From NCBI RefSeq assembly GCF_018294505.1, contig NC_057801.1, positions 195,968,477 through 196,032,476 on the forward strand: a stretch of DNA of 64,000 nt. The letters run 5' to 3'. Origin of the DNA: Triticum aestivum (Eukaryota > Streptophyta > Magnoliopsida > Poales > Poaceae). A program made the translations under genes and the position numbers. Within the stretch, counting starts at the first letter, position 1, and each line of letters begins with the position of its first letter. A model generated the notes under the pieces. It searched no databases. It had not been told where the DNA came from and saw only the letters and a list, made by a program, of their open reading frames with translations. Of this stretch, positions 23,378 through 35,560 are shown piece by piece.

Positions 23378-25037
23378 TCACCTCGCGAGCAAACTTCTTG
23401 AAGATGCGCTGTGAGGCTGGGGCCTGGGCGCCGCCCAGGATGCAAGCGATTGCACGTGGATCCTGGAAGCCTCCAGCCCCCTCGTCGTGATGCTGGTCTT
23501 CATTCCTCCTTGGCGGCGGTGGCAGAGGAGGGAGGCCTGCGTTGCCGTGCGGGCGATCCTCACGAGGTTGATCCCTCCAACCTCCCTCGCGAGGCTGGTC
23601 CTGCTAGCGGTCCTCGCGAGGTAGGTCACGCCACCCTTCGCGAGGGCCACGGTCTTCCCATCGTCCTCCACCTCTTCCTCCTCCTCGGCCATAGCCCCGA
23701 TCGTTGCGCTCGGGGCGTCGGCCGAAACACCCATCTCACATGGCCCTGAGCTCTTGGCATTCGTTGGTGTTGTGGGTGTGGAGGTCATGGTACGCGCAGT
23801 ACAGGCTGCCCTTGGATGACTCAGGCTGATCCCTGCCTCGCTTGGTGTCTGGCTCTGCTGCGAGCACAGCAGCTCCCTTACGCTTCGCGTCCTTGAACAG
23901 CTCCAGGGATGTGCACAGGTCTTCATGGATTGCTAGCACCTCTTTCATCTTGATGTCACGCACGCCATCGGAGAGGGCCGAGATGATGGCTTCCTCAGTC
24001 ACCCTGGGGATCTTGAGGCGAGCGTTGTTGAAGAGCTGGATGTACTTCTGCAGGGTCTCTCATGGTTGTTGCTTGATGCAGCGTAGGTCACTCATGGCCG
24101 GAGGCCGGTCGCGAGTTCCTTGGAAGTTAGCGATAAAGCGGGTGCGCATCTCGTCCCAGGAGGAGATTGTGCCAGGAGCCAGGTGCGGGCACCGTCCTTG
24201 AGCTCCATGGGAAACCAATTCGCCATGACCTTTTTGTCCCCGCTGGCAGCTTCGATGCCCAGCTCGTAGAGCTGTAGGAACTCCGCGGGATCTGCAGTGC
24301 CATCATAGCGAGGGGGCAGGTCAGGCTTGAACTTGCCTGGCCATGCGACACTACTTAGCTCGGGGGTGAATGCGCGGCAGCCTACGGTGGCCACCGGAGC
24401 CCTTTGCTGGTGCGGGGCTTGCTCCTGGAAATTCCCACGCGCCGCTGCTTGCAGCAGCGCGGGGTCTTGACGTGGTGGCGCAGGAACGCGGTCATGGCGC
24501 ACCGGTGCTGGGAGCACGCGAGCACCTTCTTGGGGACGAGGGATTTCTTGGCAGCTCCTTTCTTGTCGCGCGAGCACCGGACGTGGAGGGTCTCATCCTG
24601 GGGCCGCGCGCCTCGGAGCCAGGGCGCCTTCTTGGGGAGGAGGTGGCGGAGGCACCTCCCAATCCTCGCCCCCTGCGCAAGGGAGAGCCCCCAGCGGCGC
24701 TGACGATCTCGGTGATGCGGGCGAGCCAGTCCTTGTATAGGTCATCGACGGGATGGTAGTGCAGGAGCTCATGCGCTAAGAGCAGCACAGCGTGCGCGTC
24801 CGTGGGGCCGCGACGGACGTGGGATGACGGACCGGCTGGAGTCAGCGACGGGGTGGCGGTGCGACCTTCCCACCGCACCGAAGGATGCAGGGACGAGGCC
24901 TGCTGCTCATTCCCCGCCGGGCCGGTGGCGGTAGGCGGCGGGGAACCACGGGGGCGTCCACCGACGGGGGCCGTCTGGGCGACGCGGGTGGCGAGAGCGG
25001 CCCGACGCTCGGCGCGAGCCCGGCGAGCCACAACCAT
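23378..25037 (-). pseudogene. Element D gag, frame-shifted
   Basis: A likely start is the Met near 25037 (MVVARRARAERRAAL). A gag domain follows near 24350-24180 (PPRYDGTADPAEFLQLY, MELKDGARTWLL). A Cys/His cluster near 23765-23800 (YCAYHDLHTHNTNECQEL) resembles a nucleocapsid zinc knuckle. At least three reading frames are needed to follow it, so it is no longer translatable as one product. The sequence is GC-rich compared with element A to its left. Confidence 0.75.
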
Positions 25038-25083
25038 GGATACGACGGAAGATCTGACATGACCAATGGAAGAAAGATTCCGG

Positions 25084-25107
25084 CGCACCCCTACCTGGTG
25101 CGTCAAA
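25084..25107 (-). promoter_or_regulatory. Primer-site region of element D
   Basis: On the reverse strand, just inside the LTR, the sequence reads TTTGACGCACCAGGTAGGGG. It resembles the GCGCCAGGTAGGGG-type primer region of many grass Gypsy elements. The primer tRNA was not assigned. Confidence 0.55.
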
Positions 25108-26014
25108 TGTCAGATTTCGGGTTTTGGCAGACCCTTGAGGTTCGAACACTAGGGTGTGCACGAAGATCTTTCCCCTACCAGCTCACGTCTCGATGCTTCG
25201 CAAGGAATCTAAGCTAGAAAGAAGAACACACAAGGGACACGAGGTTTTTACTGGTTCAGGCCACCATTGTGGTGTAATACCCTACTCCAGTGTGTGGTGT
25301 GGTGGATTGCCTCAGGGGCTGATGATGAACAATACAACAGGAGAATAGCCTCGCAAGGGGCTGCTCTTGAGCTGGTGCGACGAACTACTTGGGTGAGTTC
25401 AATCGCCTCTCTCTCTAATCGCCCCCCCCCCCCTTTTCCCTGTGGTGGCTAGCTCTATTTATAGATGGAGGCCCTGGGCCTCTTCCCAAATAATGAGCGG
25501 GAAGGGCACCAACAATTGGCCATTTTGAAGGGAACATCTAGTACACTTATCCTGACTAAAGTTGGTCTTCGACTGCCAAAGGCTCTGACGATGACGCCTT
25601 CCTGGGCTCCACGATGACCTTCGTCCTGCCGTTCTGCTGGTCTTGGTCTTGTTGCACCGAAACAGTAACCTTTGCCTGATGCCTTGGCCTGTGCTTTCCC
25701 CCTTTGCACCGAAGGGGAAACAAGGACACTGCGCAGGCCTGCGCCCGCCTGGCGCCCGCCTGGTCACGATCGTCATTGCTTGCGTCACGGGCTCCTCGCG
25801 AGGTACCCCGCCTTGATCTCTCCACCTCCTCGCGAGCCTGCCTGATGAGGCTGCTCCTGAGGAAGCTTCCTATCGTCCGCCACGCGAGGCTTGGCCCCTC
25901 GCGAGGGTCTTTAGCTTGAGCTGATGAAGCTGGGCCGCACTGGGCCCCCACTTGAGCCACGCCGCAGGCCGCAGACAGGCAAGTCTGGGGACCCCCATTC
26001 CCAGAACGCCGATA
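25108..26014 (-). repeat. Element D 5' LTR (reverse orientation)
   Basis: About 907 bp. On the plus strand it starts TGTCAGATTTCGGG and ends AACGCCGATA, where ACA would be expected. A TATA box (CTATAAATAG) is read on the reverse strand at about 25454-25463. A run of C residues lies near 25424-25433. The outer edge is inferred from recall of related LTRs and could be a few bases off. Confidence 0.7.
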
Positions 26015-26047
26015 GATACCCCCAAATCCAGGACGCCGTTAGGGTCC

Positions 26048-26517
26048 TGAGGGAGTCCTAGACTAGGGGGTCCTCGGACAGCCGGATTATATGCTTATGT
26101 CGGACTGTTGGACTATGAAGATACAAGATTGAAGACTTCGTCCCGTTTCCGGGTGGGACTCACCTTTGCATGGAAGCCAAGCTTGGCAATTCGGATATGT
26201 AGATTCCCTTCTCTGTAACCGACTCTGTGTAACCCTAGCCCCCTCCGGTGTCTATAAAAACCGGAGGGTTTAGTCCGTAGGACAACAACAATCATAATCA
26301 TAGGCTAGCTTCTAGGGTTAGCCTCTACGATCTCGTGGTAGATCAACTCTTGTAATACTCATATCATCAAGATCAATCTAGCAGGAAGTACGGTATTACC
26401 TCCATAGAGAGGGCCCGAACCTGTGTAAACATCGTGTCCCCCGCCTCCTGTTACCATTAGCCTTAGACGCACAGTTCGGGACCCCCTAACCGAGATCCGC
26501 CGATTATGACACCGACA
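26048..26517 (+). repeat. Element C 5' LTR
   Basis: 470 bp, TGAGGGAGTCCTAG to GACACCGACA. It has a TATA-type box TCTATAAAAA at 26251-26260. The matching 3' LTR is outside the window, so age cannot be estimated here. Confidence 0.9.
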
Positions 26518-26560
26518 TTGGTGCTTTCATTGAGAGTTCCACTGTGACATCGAAAAAGGT

Positions 26561-27360
26561 TTGACGGCTCACCTTGTTATCAAGGACAACATCGCTTCGG
26601 GGGGAGCCCTAGCTTTAGGCCAAACCTTACGACTAGGCGGCTTCGTCATGACCGCCCGTTCGGTCACCGTGCCGACGATGACTTCTCGGGTCATCGAGAA
26701 CAGCCTCCACGTCAGCTTGGAATATGCTGAGCGGATGGATCTGATGGAACTTTCGTCCTTGAATGAGCTCTTGGCTCGCATCGCCGCCCTGGGAGTGCTA
26801 CCAACTATGATCGGATTGGGCTTAAACCCGATCAAAGAGAGATTAACTCTCCACCAGTCACCCATCAAATAGTGGTGGTGGAGGAGCAATGCACCGACTC
26901 TTCCTCTATTTTGAGGATGATCTATGTCCGGATTCCCGAGCTCTTTGAATCGGATACCCGCTTGCGGGAGGACTTGACCCAAGCTCCGAATTTAGAATCG
27001 GATAGTGGGCGAGAAAAATTGGGCAACATCCCGTAACCCGAACTACCAAGTTCGGAAATTTCTCCGCCTATGGGTCTTGGAACGGGTCAAGGTTCGGACT
27101 TAAATCCACCCACCCGCCCAGATACAAGCAATCTTTCCCACATTAGACAACAATCCCAAGAGATAGTACATCACTTTTGGGCCAGATTCCTCCTTGTAAT
27201 GAGCAAGGTTAAGGATTGTCGGGAGGAAGACACAATCTCATTCTTTTGCAAAAATTGCATGGACAAGGGAATCCTTAACGGCATAAGTCGCCGTGACATA
27301 TCACAATTCACTGACTTGGCGGCCATAGTACAAAAGTACTGTGCGATGGAAAGCGCCTAG
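26561..27360 (+). pseudogene. Element C gag remnant
   Basis: Short broken frames lie in the position of gag. A recognisable gag C-terminal piece starts near 27160 (IVHHFWARFLLVMSKVKDC) and corresponds to the 'ARKFWNRFLTKKNQIVDC' block in B's gag. The central gag domain seen in B is missing or unrecognisable, so this gag is shorter and decayed. Confidence 0.65.
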
Positions 27361-27423
27361 AAAACCCAGGCAAAATTATGGGATCCTCCGGCTCTCACTA
27401 AACCCGTTGTCCGAACCAAAAGG

Positions 27424-28488
27424 GTGCGCTCTCGCAGGACACCCAATCCAATCACAAAGAAACAAAAGCCCACTATAGGGCGCGGAACCGTATTGGAGGG
27501 ATGGCTCAATAGGCCATGCAAAATTCACACCACACCGGATACCGTACCAACACACAGCCTTAGACCATGTTGGATACTTCGGCAGGTGGCCAAGAGCAGC
27601 GAGGATCTCCTCATTAACAATGTCATAGAGCATCATCCAACAGAAAACAACAATACAGTGTTGACGTTCTTCAAGACTTTCGCCTCGAATAACATGCGCA
27701 AGAGAGCACTCCGCGGCCTTGCCGAAGTCTGCCACGTTGCAGCAATAAATCCCTGGGATGACATGGCCATAACCTTTAATGCTAGTGATGAACCTCAATT
27801 CCGAACAGTCCGAGGATCAGCCGCTTTGGTCCTTAGTCCAATTGTGGACGGCTTCCGGCTTACTAAAGTGCTCATGGCCAGTGGCAGCGGATTAAACCTC
27901 ATCTACGAGGAAACTCTCAACAAAATGGAAATAGACAAGAGCCGCATTGAGCAAAGCAGCACGACCTTCTGAGGGATTATCCCTAGTCGGGAGGCATGAT
28001 GTGCGGGAAAAATCACACTCGATGTGGTAATCAGCATGCCGGAAAATTACAGGTCCGAAGAGATAACATTCCAAGTGGCCTTGTTCAGTAGTGGATACCA
28101 CGCCCTTTTAGGGCGGGACGCTTTCGCGAGTTTCCAAGCTATACCCCATTATGGGTACATGAAGCTCAAGATGCCCGGGCCCAACGGAATCGTAACTCTA
28201 GCCAGTGATCCGGACATAGCACTTCACGCCAAAAATAAAACCGCCGCCCTGGCCCTCGAGGCATTATTCGAAGCCCCCACGGCCGAAGATTTAACTGCAT
28301 TATGCTCCACAGCGGATAGGGACGACGTGTTACTCGATAAGCGATCCAAGTCCACCTCTTTCAAACATGCGGACGAAATTGTCAAATTCCAAGTCCACCC
28401 AATGGACTCTACAAAAACAGCAGCCATCGGGGCACAGCTGAACCCCACAATTGACGCTGCACTACGGACGTTCTTACACGAGAATTAG
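27424..28488 (+). pseudogene. Element C protease region, active site lost
   Basis: The frame includes a zinc-knuckle-like segment (CKIHTTP...CW), then the protease block near 27870 where the expected Asp-Gly-Gly reads Ala-Ser-Gly (VLMASGSGLNLIY). Two TGA stops follow (27970-27972 and 27997-27999), then the second protease block (YHALLGRDAFASF). A long linker ends at TAG 28486-28488 just before RT. The loss of the catalytic Asp would inactivate the protease even without the stops. Confidence 0.8.
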
Positions 28489-29357
28489 GACATCTTCGCC
28501 TGGCACCCTTCAGATATGCCAGGGATTCCACGCAGGCTGGCCGAGCATAGCCTCAACATATTGAAGGGATACAAGCCGGTCAAGCAGACACTACGACACT
28601 TTTCAGAGCCTAAACGACAGGCTATGGGAGAGAAGCTAGCCAAGTTACTCGAAGCTGGATTCATCAGAGAAATAAAACACCCGGACTGGCTAGCAAACCT
28701 GGTGATGGTACCAAAGAAGGATAAATCATGGCGCCTATGTGTCAATTTCAAGGACCTCAATAAGGCTTGCCCCAAGGATCCCTTCCCTCTCCCACGCATC
28801 GATCAAATCATGGACGCTACCGCAGGACACGACTCATTGTGTTTCCTCGACGAATACTCCAGATACCATCAAATCAAGATGGTGGAGTCCGATCAAGCCA
28901 CAACGGCATTCATCACCCCATAAGGCCCTTTCTGTTTCAACACCATGCCTTTCGGGCTAAAAACGCCGGTGCAACCTACCAACGCATGATTCAGACATGC
29001 CTGGAAAAACAAATCGGTAAAACAGTTGAGGCATACATGGACGATGTGGTCATCAAGACCAGACACGTCGAATCTTTAATAGACGACCTGAGGCTCACGT
29101 TCGACAACCTCCGAACATATGACATCAAGCTCAATCCGGAAAAATGTGTTTTCGGCGTTCCCGCTGGAAAGCTACTGGGCTTCATTGTTTCCAACAGAGG
29201 AATTGAAGCAAACCCGGCTAAAATCCGAGCTTTGTCACAGTTGGCTACCCCAATAGACCTCAAGCAAATCCAGAAATTAACTGGATGCGTGGCTACCTTA
29301 AGCCGTTTTATCTCCCAATTGGGAGAAAAGGCACTACCTCTTTATCGCCTTCTTTGA
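28489..29357 (+). pseudogene. Element C reverse transcriptase
   Basis: RT blocks appear in order: LEAGFIREIKHPDWLAN, VPKKDKSWRLCVNFKDLNKA, CFLDEYSRYHQIKM, then a TAA stop at 28921-28923. After a frame change at an A-run near 28959-28963 come the NAGATYQRMIQ block, the catalytic AYMDDVVIK block (near 29030) and LNPEKCVFGVPAGKLLGF. The palm catalytic Asp pair is present. RT copies the element RNA to DNA. This copy is broken by the stop, the frame change and another stop at 29357. Confidence 0.87.
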
Positions 29358-30290
29358 CGCACTGCACACTTCGAGTGGAAGGTGCGGTCACAGCCGGACT
29401 GGAAGAAATAAAGGCCCTCTTGGCCAGCAACCCAATCCTGGCCGCACCAAACATTGGCGAACCCATGCTATTATATATAGTTGCAACACAACAAGTTGTA
29501 AGTGTAGTGCTCGTCGTCGAACGAGAGGAGGACGGACATAAGTTCCCGCTTCAGAAGCCGGTATACTACGTATCCACTGTCCTCACACCATGCAAGTCAC
29601 GGTACCCACATTATCAAAAGATAGCATACACGGTCTTCATGGAATCCCGAAAATTATGACACTACTTTCAAGAGTGTTCAATCACGGCGGCCTTCGAAGT
29701 ACCACTCAATGATATAATAAATAATTGCGATGCCACGGGCCGGATTGCTAAGTGGGCCATCGAGCTCCTCCCATTCGGCATTATATATAAACCAAAGTGA
29801 GCCATTAAATCGCAAGGACTGGCTGACTTCATCGCCGAATGGACAGAAGCCGAACTCCCTAAAGAGTACGGTGCATACTCCAATTGGATCATGCACTTTG
29901 ACGGCTCCAAGATGCTGGCTGGTCTGGGAGCGGGCGTGGTCCCTACATCCCCCACCGAAGATACAGTCCAATACGTACTCCAAATACTATACACAGACTC
30001 CAACAATGCAGCTGAATATGAGGCTCTGTTGCATGGCGGATGGCTGTCTCCATGGGCATCCAACGCCTAGAAGTGTGTGGGGATTCGAACCTCGCAATAT
30101 CTCAAATAAATAGAGACTTCGATGCCAAGGACCAGAAAATGTTGGCTTACCATAATGCCATCCTCAAAATGTCAGCTCGGTTCGAGGGGCTTGAATTTCA
30201 TCATGTGGTCTGAGAAAACAATCAAGCGGCGGATATCCTTGCCCGCATCGGCGCTAAGCGCGACCCTGTCCCACCCAACATCTTCTTGGA
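29358..30290 (+). pseudogene. Element C RNase H region
   Basis: After the RT connection (PILAAPNIGEPMLLY, YYVSTVLTPCKSRYPHYQK) a plant Gypsy-type RNase H begins near 29888 with HFDGSKMLAGLGAGVV and continues with LYTDSNNAAEYEALLHG. The rest (GDSNLAISQ-like, then FEGLEFHHV near 30190) is in other frames. RNase H would remove RNA from the RNA-DNA hybrid. At least three frame changes and several stops break it. Confidence 0.78.
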
Positions 30291-30311
30291 AAGGTTGTTC
30301 AAGCCATACGT

Positions 30312-31684
30312 GTGTGGCAAGGGGAGACCGGCAATACTAGTTCGGATACGACCACAACCCCAGATCCCGAACACACTAACATAATCGGAGGCTCCGCCAC
30401 CGAAATAACACCTTTGGCCGACCTAATCATGGCTGTCATCACCCCGTGGACCGAACCCATCTTAGCCTACCTAAATAGGCAAGAACTCCCCGAGGACCAA
30501 AATGAGGCACGTTTCATTGTGTGGCGCTCTAAAGCCTACAAGGTCCACGAGGGAGAGCTTTATAAGAAAAGCGCTACCGGGGTACTTCAAAGATGTATCT
30601 CCGAAGAGGAAGGGCGGCAGCTCTTGGCCGAAATTCATGCTGGACTCGGCGGCCACCACGCCACAGCTCGGGCCCTTGTAAGCAAGGCCTTCTGTACAGG
30701 TTTCTACAGGCCGACAGCCTGAGCAGACGCACAGGACCTCGTCCAACATTGGCCCTTTGCGGTTGCCAGCTCTTCGCCAACCAAAGCCATATGGCGGCCA
30801 CCGCTCTCCAAACAATCCCCATAACTTTGCCCTTTGCGGTCTGGGGGGTCGATATGGTCGGACCCCTTAAAGGAGGAAGCCATAAGAAAAAATACATGTT
30901 GGTCATGGTGGATAAATTCACCAAATGGATAGAGGCCAAACCAGTTAAAATGGCCGAATCCGGACCGGTGATAGACTTCATATCAGGGGTCGTGCACCGT
31001 TACGGTGTCCCCCACAGCATCATCACCGATAATGGCTCCAACTTCACAGCCGACGAGGTGAAAACATGGTGCGACAACATGGGCATTAAGGTCGATTACG
31101 TCTCCGTCTATCACCCCCAAACAAATGGTCAAGTCAAATGAGCAAATGGTCTTATTATGAGCGGCATCAAACCTAGACTAGTGCGATCCCTGAAGGAATC
31201 AGACACACACCGGGTCGAGGATCTCGACTCCGTACTATGGGGGCTGCGGACAACGCCAAATCGCACTACTGGATACACACCATTCTTCATGGTGTACGGC
31301 GCAGAGGCGGTATTGCCCTGTGATATCATTCATGACTCACCTCAAGTGCGCATGTATGAAGAGAGATAAGATAAGCTTGATCGGCAGGACAGTTTAGATG
31401 CCCAGGAGGAGGAGCGTGACATCACAAAAGCCCGTTCTACATTCTATCAGCAACAGGCTCGCAGGTATCAAAGCAGAGAAGTATGGGCCAAATCTTATAA
31501 CGTTGGCGAACTCATTGTATGCCTATCGGAGAAGAAAAAGGACAAGCTCAAGCCAAAGTGGGAGGGTCCCTTCATCATTGATAAAGTTCTCACCGGAGGA
31601 GCATACCGCCTGTGTGATGCATCAGATAATCGACTCGAGCCGAACCCATGGAATGGGGCCAGACTCCGAAGATTCTACGCCTAG
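30312..31684 (+). pseudogene. Element C integrase, broken and missing its Glu
   Basis: The zinc-binding part (LLAEIHAGLGGHHATARALVSKAF) is followed by a stop at 30720-30722. After a frame change near 30755 the core starts (AVWGVDMVGPL with the first Asp; IITDNGSNF with the second). At the third catalytic position, after HPQTNGQV (31134-31138), Lys (AAA) stands where this family has Glu, and the next codon is TGA (31139-31141). A TAA follows at 31367-31369. The C-terminal segment (KLKPKWEGPFIIDKVL, GGAYRL) runs to TAG 31682-31684. Confidence 0.85.
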
Positions 31685-32086
31685 CGCCGAACTCTGTGTT
31701 CGTCTCCTTCCCTCCGCCTTATTTATTTATTACTATATCCTTTCCCTTTATCTTTATGTCTCTAAGGCTTTAAGTGTGACTCGACTACACACTCTTGACG
31801 CTCTAAATCATCAAAGTATGCGCGCTCACTATACCTAGGGGCTTCTCATACAGAAGCTTAATATAATTATCTTCCTGGCATCATGCTCACCGCATATGTG
31901 TCACTTCCCCATATGTACCTTTTCTTCACCATTATATGCATTGATATGACTTAAGTTGTGGCCAAGCTGGGTTGCCTGGCTCCTGTGTTTATGCCCTACG
32001 TTCCCGTTAGTTCGGCTAGGGCATAAGGGTACTCCGGACGTGTACCTCAGACTGGGTGAAGCCGAAAGCTAGTGTTCTTAAGGGAA
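31685..32086 (+). other. Element C region downstream of pol
   Basis: Non-coding. Part of it (about 31960-32075, around GGCTCCTGTGTTTATGCC) aligns loosely with about 8090-8230 of element B. It is cut at 32086/32087, where the Helitron begins. Confidence 0.65.
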
Positions 32087-32115
32087 CTAGCGGTGTGACC
32101 CGCGCATTTGCGCGG
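32087..32115 (-). repeat. Helitron 3' terminus with hairpin and CTAG end
   Basis: A hairpin with a 6-bp stem and 4-nt loop lies at 32100-32115 (CCGCGC-ATTT-GCGCGG). The terminal CTAG is at 32087-32090, nine bases away. Flanking base A at 32086 on the plus strand fits insertion between A and T. This matches the known Helitron 3' end rule (hairpin about 10-12 nt before CTRR). Confidence 0.85.
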
Positions 32116-33789
32116 CTAGATTTAATAATAAAGAAATATATGTTATTTTTATATCTTAATCGCATATTGTGTGTTGCCTGACCATTGATCTAAGCCTAGT
32201 ATTTATCGATGTATGTTATCCGTAATCTCCAAAACATTCTATCTTATATAGTCATTACTTGTTGTTTTCATGTCTATGTTTAATTTTATTATATTTCTTT
32301 ATTTTAAGTATAATTAATTACAACCATGTATTTTTAAACAATGTATATTACTCATATTTTGATGGATTGTTTTATGTGGATCATCTCTCATGCACTCATT
32401 TATTTTGCCAATTTATACTCAGTTGAATGCTGCCATATTTCCTTCACACTTCTTACCATAGCCTTTTTTTTGGCGAATTTCTTCCTACCGTAGCTTATTT
32501 TGTACAATAGTACAACCATGTTATTTCAATAGAACATTAAATTTTAGTGCAACTTAGATGACAAATTTTGATCTACATAATCCACATAGATAATAATCAT
32601 AAGTCATGATGGGTTTACATTATATCCAATGTACTACCATTTGTTAAATTGTTTAAAAGGTTTAATACTTAATTTAAAACTGAAGCATTTGAGTGTTATA
32701 CTTTTTTCCATTGGTTTTTATAATCTCAACGACTGTAAATAGAGCATGCCCCATGATTTATTACATAAAAATATTCACATGTACATCGTACTTCTACTTG
32801 CCTTTAAAGCTCATGCATCAAAATTAATGTCCATATCAATTAGTATTGTCCGGCCGGCCGAAGAACTGATGATTTTTTGCCCCCGTATATGATACTGACA
32901 CACGTACCTTTTGTTTTGTAAAAAAAATATACCATTTTTTAGCAAGAAATACGTGATATAGCACATGTTTTTGAGTCGTGACAATGCTAATATTGGAACA
33001 TGTTATTGTTGTGCATAACTTTTAGATCATGTAATATCTCAACCGTTATCTAGATCGACGAAGTATTTGTTTTTAGCCTATGTGGATAAATGTGGCGGCT
33101 AGAGTTGTTTTTGTTATTTTTTATATTTAGGATAGTTGATGTCTTCCGTTTTAATTTATGGATTTGAACATATAGTATACGGAATTTCATAATATTTTTA
33201 TTTGCGTCTTATTTATTTTTACAGCCTCAAGATTCATAAGTATTTTCCAATTTCTCTATCTACTCTTATTTTAGTTTTGCCTGACATTTAGTTTTTAGTT
33301 TTTGTTGCATCAAATGACCTTCATTTTGAATCGTTTATAGTAGTTTGTGAAATATTAAAAGTTTTTTACTTTCCAGCATGAATTTTGGAATAAATGTTTT
33401 TTGATTCTTACTAATCTTGCTAATTATGTACAGGTGAAAAATCTATAGATTTAGATCATATGATCCTTTGACGAATGATGTATAAGTTTCATCCATATTT
33501 TTTTACGGGAAGTAAGTTTCCTCTTTTTAAGAGCATTTTTTCATCGGCAGAAAAGAGAGCAATTTTTCATGTTTTTTTATGTTTGCTAGGATCTGTGTAT
33601 TCCATACGAAGAATTTAAATAAAATATCTGTACCCAATCTTGCATAGCTGATGTATGATATTTGTCATGCCCAACGTACATTTCTGCAATCCCATTAGAG
33701 TGTAGATGATTACAACCCCATATTATTTTTTTTCTAAGTAAAACAGCCCATAGTGGCAGTCATCTACATATTAAAAAAAACCATCTCTC
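32116..33789 (-). other. Helitron 3' non-coding region, AT-rich
   Basis: 1.7 kb of AT-rich sequence between the 3' terminus and the duplicated block. I see no gene, no tandem repeat and no clear insertion in it. Confidence 0.6.
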
Positions 33790-35560
33790 ATTTCCCTATT
33801 AGTAAAATAAAGAACTCTCCTCTCCTCTCGTATGACCCCCACCAGGCTCCTCAGACACATCTACCATTTCTTCTGATTTGCCGCCGGCGAAGGACGGCGT
33901 CGTTGTGCCCCATCAGGAAACTAATCCTCATGTTATCCCAGATCCACATGTCTCTTATTTTCTCCTGATTTTTCTTCCTTGGTGGTGGCACATGTGGCTG
34001 GATGAGTGGGTGGATCTCGGCGACCTCGCTGCTCAAAATTGTCGTAGCCGGAGGCCCTGGATGCTGGGGCTGCTTAGGCATTGAGGGAGGTCACGGAGGA
34101 ACAAATTTCAGCAAGACGTGAGTATTTCTGCGAGTGCCTGTTAGTTGGTGCCCTCCTGTTGTCTGTACTTGTACCAAAATGTAAATGTTATTGGAACCAT
34201 ATAAGTTTTTTTGAAGTTGAATGATCTAGAAATCAGAATAAGATTTTATCTTTCCATTGGTAAACAACTTTTGGTGTGAAATTAGGAATCATACCACAAC
34301 TTTCTGTCTAGAGATAGGCACTTATACTTGTTCTCCGAATTCTGCAATATAGAATAGAGTACAGTAAAGCACAAATATGGATCTGCTTGAATTTAGTCTA
34401 ACTGAACCTAGCAAGGTGCCCTTGTATCTAATTATTGATTGATAGTAAAAAGAGTAGTTTTAGATGCACGTTTACTGAGGTAGGTAGCAAAAGAATCAGC
34501 TTAATGTGAGAAATACATGTGTCTAGCTGCAGTTTAAGTTTTCAATTTCAGTGATTTACGCGCGGCTAGTTTTCTTCTTCCAATCTCTTCATGTATGTAC
34601 GGACACACTTTGCCAGTGCGTGGACGCGTTTGTTGCATTCTCAAGGATGTGGAATATTATTTCTTGTACTTTATCCGTAGCAGTGTGGTACTCCATACTA
34701 TTTTTAATTTGCTTTTTAGCAAGAAATACTTTTTTATGGTGCCTTCTGTCTGAAAAAACACCTTATGAACAGGATTGGTTCATATGTATCAATCAGTTTT
34801 TTTATTTTCTTAAATTGCAAAGGCCTCACCTCTTGTCTGTTCACCCTGCTTATTAATTTTGGTATAGGTTAGTTGAGCTGAAGCTGGCTTGTTGAATTTT
34901 CTCATGTAACTTTTGGTCACCACATCAAGTAACCGCGAAACATATTTGAGTTGCCAGCAAATTTTTAGTGACATAAGCAATTAATGTGATTAGATAGTGT
35001 ATTTTCTTTGCGGCTAATTCTAAATGTGGGACCGTTTTTCTTTTGTGAGAATAGCAGTGCCAGGCTAAACTATCTGTATGTACACAGTAGAGAGGTCGTT
35101 GATATGCTTACATCCTCTTCTGCTATTAAGTTGCAAAAGCAAGGTATGTTACTATCTATTGCGAATGGCCTCGTCTAGATTTGGCAAAGTATAGTATTGT
35201 GAAATGAATCCTAATGTGTGAAACTCTTGTCTTGTATTATGTTCCTGTCTATTAACAGATTTGGCTAAATTAGCATGTTTGTAAAGGAAACTACATAAAG
35301 AAAGCTATTAATCTGTTTTAGAGTAAGAACATTGCTAACATTCGTACCCTTAATCTAATAAGTATCCTTCTTATCTATGTCGATGTCAAGTACTCTCACT
35401 TATCGTTGTCGATGCAAATAGGCGGTCGTACTATTTATTTCATAAGCTACTAATCTACTAATTATCTAGATAACATCCTTGTTCTCCTGGGCTTTTGTTT
35501 ACGTAATTCATCTTCATGTTAAAGCATTGTTTTTTTGGCTTTCATTTAAATCTAAAAGTG
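33790..35560. repeat. Duplicated block, copy 1 (RPA tail and downstream region)
   Basis: This aligns with 41740-42660 plus 45200-45990 in the same order and orientation. Examples are TTGGTATAGGTTAGTTGAGC at 34859 against TTGGTATAGGTTTGTTGAGC at 45309, and matching stretches at 34655-34800 and 42395-42540. Divergence is considerable (many substitutions and indels), so the duplication is old. Copy 1 ends next to the Rep-helicase stop. Open frames in it are not conserved between copies. Confidence 0.75.
35462..35560 (-). pseudogene. Relic of an RPA70-like C-terminus
   Basis: On the reverse strand the last codons read EDELRKQKPRRTRMLSR then TAA (35462-35464). The full gene at 45905 ends EDEVRKARPRRTRKLSR then TAA. 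Similarity runs only about 30 codons upstream and then stops abruptly. So only the tail of an RPA-like gene survives here, immediately downstream of the Rep-helicase. Confidence 0.7.

Larger units (their letters stand above)
21550..26014 (-). mobile_element. Element D: truncated reverse-oriented Gypsy retrotransposon
   Basis: Read on the reverse strand the order is 5' LTR (26014-25108), primer-site region, gag, protease, partial RT and partial integrase. This is the Gypsy order, in which integrase follows RT and RNase H. It stops inside the integrase core at 21550, where element A starts. Its 3' part and 3' LTR are not in the window. All coding parts have frame changes, and most of RT plus RNase H is missing. 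A 33-bp stretch (26015-26047) separates its LTR from element C; I see nothing in it. Confidence 0.85.
26048..32086 (+). mobile_element. Element C: pol-bearing Fatima-like Gypsy element, left part
   Basis: The 5' LTR (26048-26517) is clearly of the same family as that of B: the same start, a TATA region, and GACACCGACA followed by TTGGTGCTTTCATTGAGAG. Inside, in order, are gag, protease, RT, RNase H, integrase and a C-terminal segment up to a stop at 31684. The element is cut at 32086 by a Helitron; its antisense gene (if present) and 3' LTR must lie beyond the window. Every coding block is broken, so this copy is dead. Confidence 0.9.
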
